DNA from: Microcoleaceae cyanobacterium UBA11344
GTDB lineage: Bacteria; Cyanobacteriota; Cyanobacteriia; Cyanobacteriales; Microcoleaceae
Reading direction: 5' to 3'
Length of the DNA: 24,228 nucleotides
Assembly (NCBI GenBank): GCA_003483675.1
Contig: DMYK01000106.1
Location: 1-24,228, forward strand
Positions within the stretch are counted from its first letter, which is position 1. Every line of letters begins with the position of its first letter. Both the position numbers and the translations under genes were made by a program. Below are positions 23,386 to 24,228 of this stretch, in pieces. The notes beneath the pieces were generated by a model, which was given only the letters and a program-made list of their open reading frames with translations, was not told the DNA's origin and ran no database searches.

Positions 23386-24228
23386 ATGCTGAACACACAA
23401 ACCATAATTTCCAGCCTGCTGTTATTTATCCCGATTTCCATAGCCGGACACTTTCTGGGCTGGGAATCCTCCACAATCTTCATCACATCGGCCCTAGCCA
23501 TCATCCCGCTAGCCGCGTGGATGGGCACCGCCACCGAAGAAATCGCCGTAGTTCTCGGCCCCAACTTGGGGGGATTGCTGAACGCTACCTTCGGCAACGC
23601 CACCGAACTAATTATCGGCATCGTCGCCCTGAATGCCGGACTAATCAATGTCGTCAAAGCCAGCATCACCGGTTCAATTATCGGCAACCTGCTCCTAGTA
23701 ATGGGGTTTGCCATGTTCCTGGGCGGCTTGCGCTACAAAGAACAAGAATTTCAGCCGACAGTCGCCCGATTGAACGCTTCGGCAATGAATTTAGCCGTGA
23801 TTGCAATTTTGGTACCGACGGCAGTTGATGTCACCTCTGGGGGTATCGATCAGGTGACGATGCAAAAGCTCTCTAGCGCCGTCGCTGTAGTCCTGATCCT
23901 AGTCTACGTGCTGACTCTGCTGTTTTCGATGAAAACCCACACCTATCTCTACGATGTCGGCATAGCCGAGATGGAAATGCTCGAAGAACTCGCCGAGAGC
24001 AACTTGGGAGGAGACAATTCTGAACACAAAGTCAATTTGCCTCTGTGGATTGGAGTGCTGTTGGCTTGTACTCTGATGGTGGCGATCGAGTCAGAACTGC
24101 TGGTAGGTACTCTGGAAGAAGCTACCGCCAGTTTGGGAATCAGTACACTATTTACCGGGGTGATTTTAGTCCCAATTATTGGCAACGCAGCCGAACACGC
24201 GACGGCGGTGACGGTGGCGATGAAAAAT
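23386..24228 (+). CDS. Ca2+/H+ antiporter (CAX family), N-terminal part (runs off right edge)
   Basis: 281 residues are visible and the frame is open at the edge. The alpha-1 repeat signature is complete: GGLLNATFGNATELIIGIVA, then SITGSIIGNLLLVMGFAMFL. The second repeat begins at LFTGVILVPIIGNAAEHATA at the very end. Hydrophobic helices lie near 9-25, 33-45, 62-78, 90-112, 127-140 and 160-180, with an acidic loop (IAEMEMLEELAESN) between the halves, as usual for CAX. It exports cytosolic Ca2+ in exchange for protons across the inner membrane. ATG 23386 fits the usual short leader; an upstream in-frame ATG at 23353 adds 11 residues. Neither start has a strong ribosome site. Confidence 0.9.
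   Translation, partial: MLNTQTIISSLLLFIPISIAGHFLGWESSTIFITSALAIIPLAAWMGTATEEIAVVLGPNLGGLLNATFGNATELIIGIVALNAGLINVVKASITGSIIGNLLLVMGFAMFLGGLRYKEQEFQPTVARLNASAMNLAVIAILVPTAVDVTSGGIDQVTMQKLSSAVAVVLILVYVLTLLFSMKTHTYLYDVGIAEMEMLEELAESNLGGDNSEHKVNLPLWIGVLLACTLMVAIESELLVGTLEEATASLGISTLFTGVILVPIIGNAAEHATAVTVAMKN

Noticed and set aside
23154..23714. 186-aa minus-strand frame
   Set aside because: Shadow of the Ca2+/H+ antiporter gene on the opposite strand.

Overview
The window looks like chromosomal DNA of a filamentous cyanobacterium of the Oscillatoriales type. The support is many HIP1 octamers (GCGATCGC), a cyanobacterial-style DUF3536 glycoside hydrolase at the left edge, a GUN4-domain protein, a PEP-CTERM remnant, NucA/NuiA remnants and a Ca2+/H+ exchanger at the right edge. 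Species cannot be fixed from the sequence.

Layout. 1-361 (minus): 5' end of a GH57/DUF3536 protein. 362-3305: a gene-poor, decayed stretch with a MITE-like palindromic repeat, a remnant of what may be an alpha/beta hydrolase, a broken nucA-type nuclease, an intact exported protein of unknown function with an acidic tandem-repeat tail, and a broken nuiA-type nuclease inhibitor. 3446-4086: a broken PEP-CTERM protein. 4258-4962 (minus): an intact peptidoglycan-binding-like plus GUN4 fusion protein. 5131-6189: about 1 kb without genes, ending in a structured leader.

6190-21027 (plus): the main content, a roughly 15-kb co-directional gene cluster. In order it has a 45-aa ORF whose N-terminus resembles the start of SpvB/TcaC-type proteins; a 1305-aa protein of no family I recognise; an 814-aa protein with a LamG-like lectin domain, a fibre-like stalk and an ILEI/PANDER-like domain; two gene stubs (ComEC-type MBL 5' end and MNT nucleotidyltransferase); a 418-aa ComEC-type metallo-beta-lactamase-fold protein; a 1483-aa DUF6603-like protein overlapping it by 4 bp; and a 672-aa protein of no family I recognise. 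None of the four large proteins has an obvious signal peptide or transporter signature. Shared direction, short gaps, good ribosome binding sites and the ATGA overlap suggest one transcriptional programme. The best reading is an uncharacterised multi-protein system: a glycan-binding fibre-like component, a metallohydrolase and several very large structural-looking proteins. Its function is unknown.

21097-21918: an IS1-family element with perfect 41-bp terminal inverted repeats and an inactivated transposase. 21919-23385: decayed DNA with a ribbon-helix-helix antitoxin remnant, an 18-bp tandem repeat and an unrecognised 3' gene remnant. 23386-24228: the start of a Ca2+/H+ antiporter running off the right edge.
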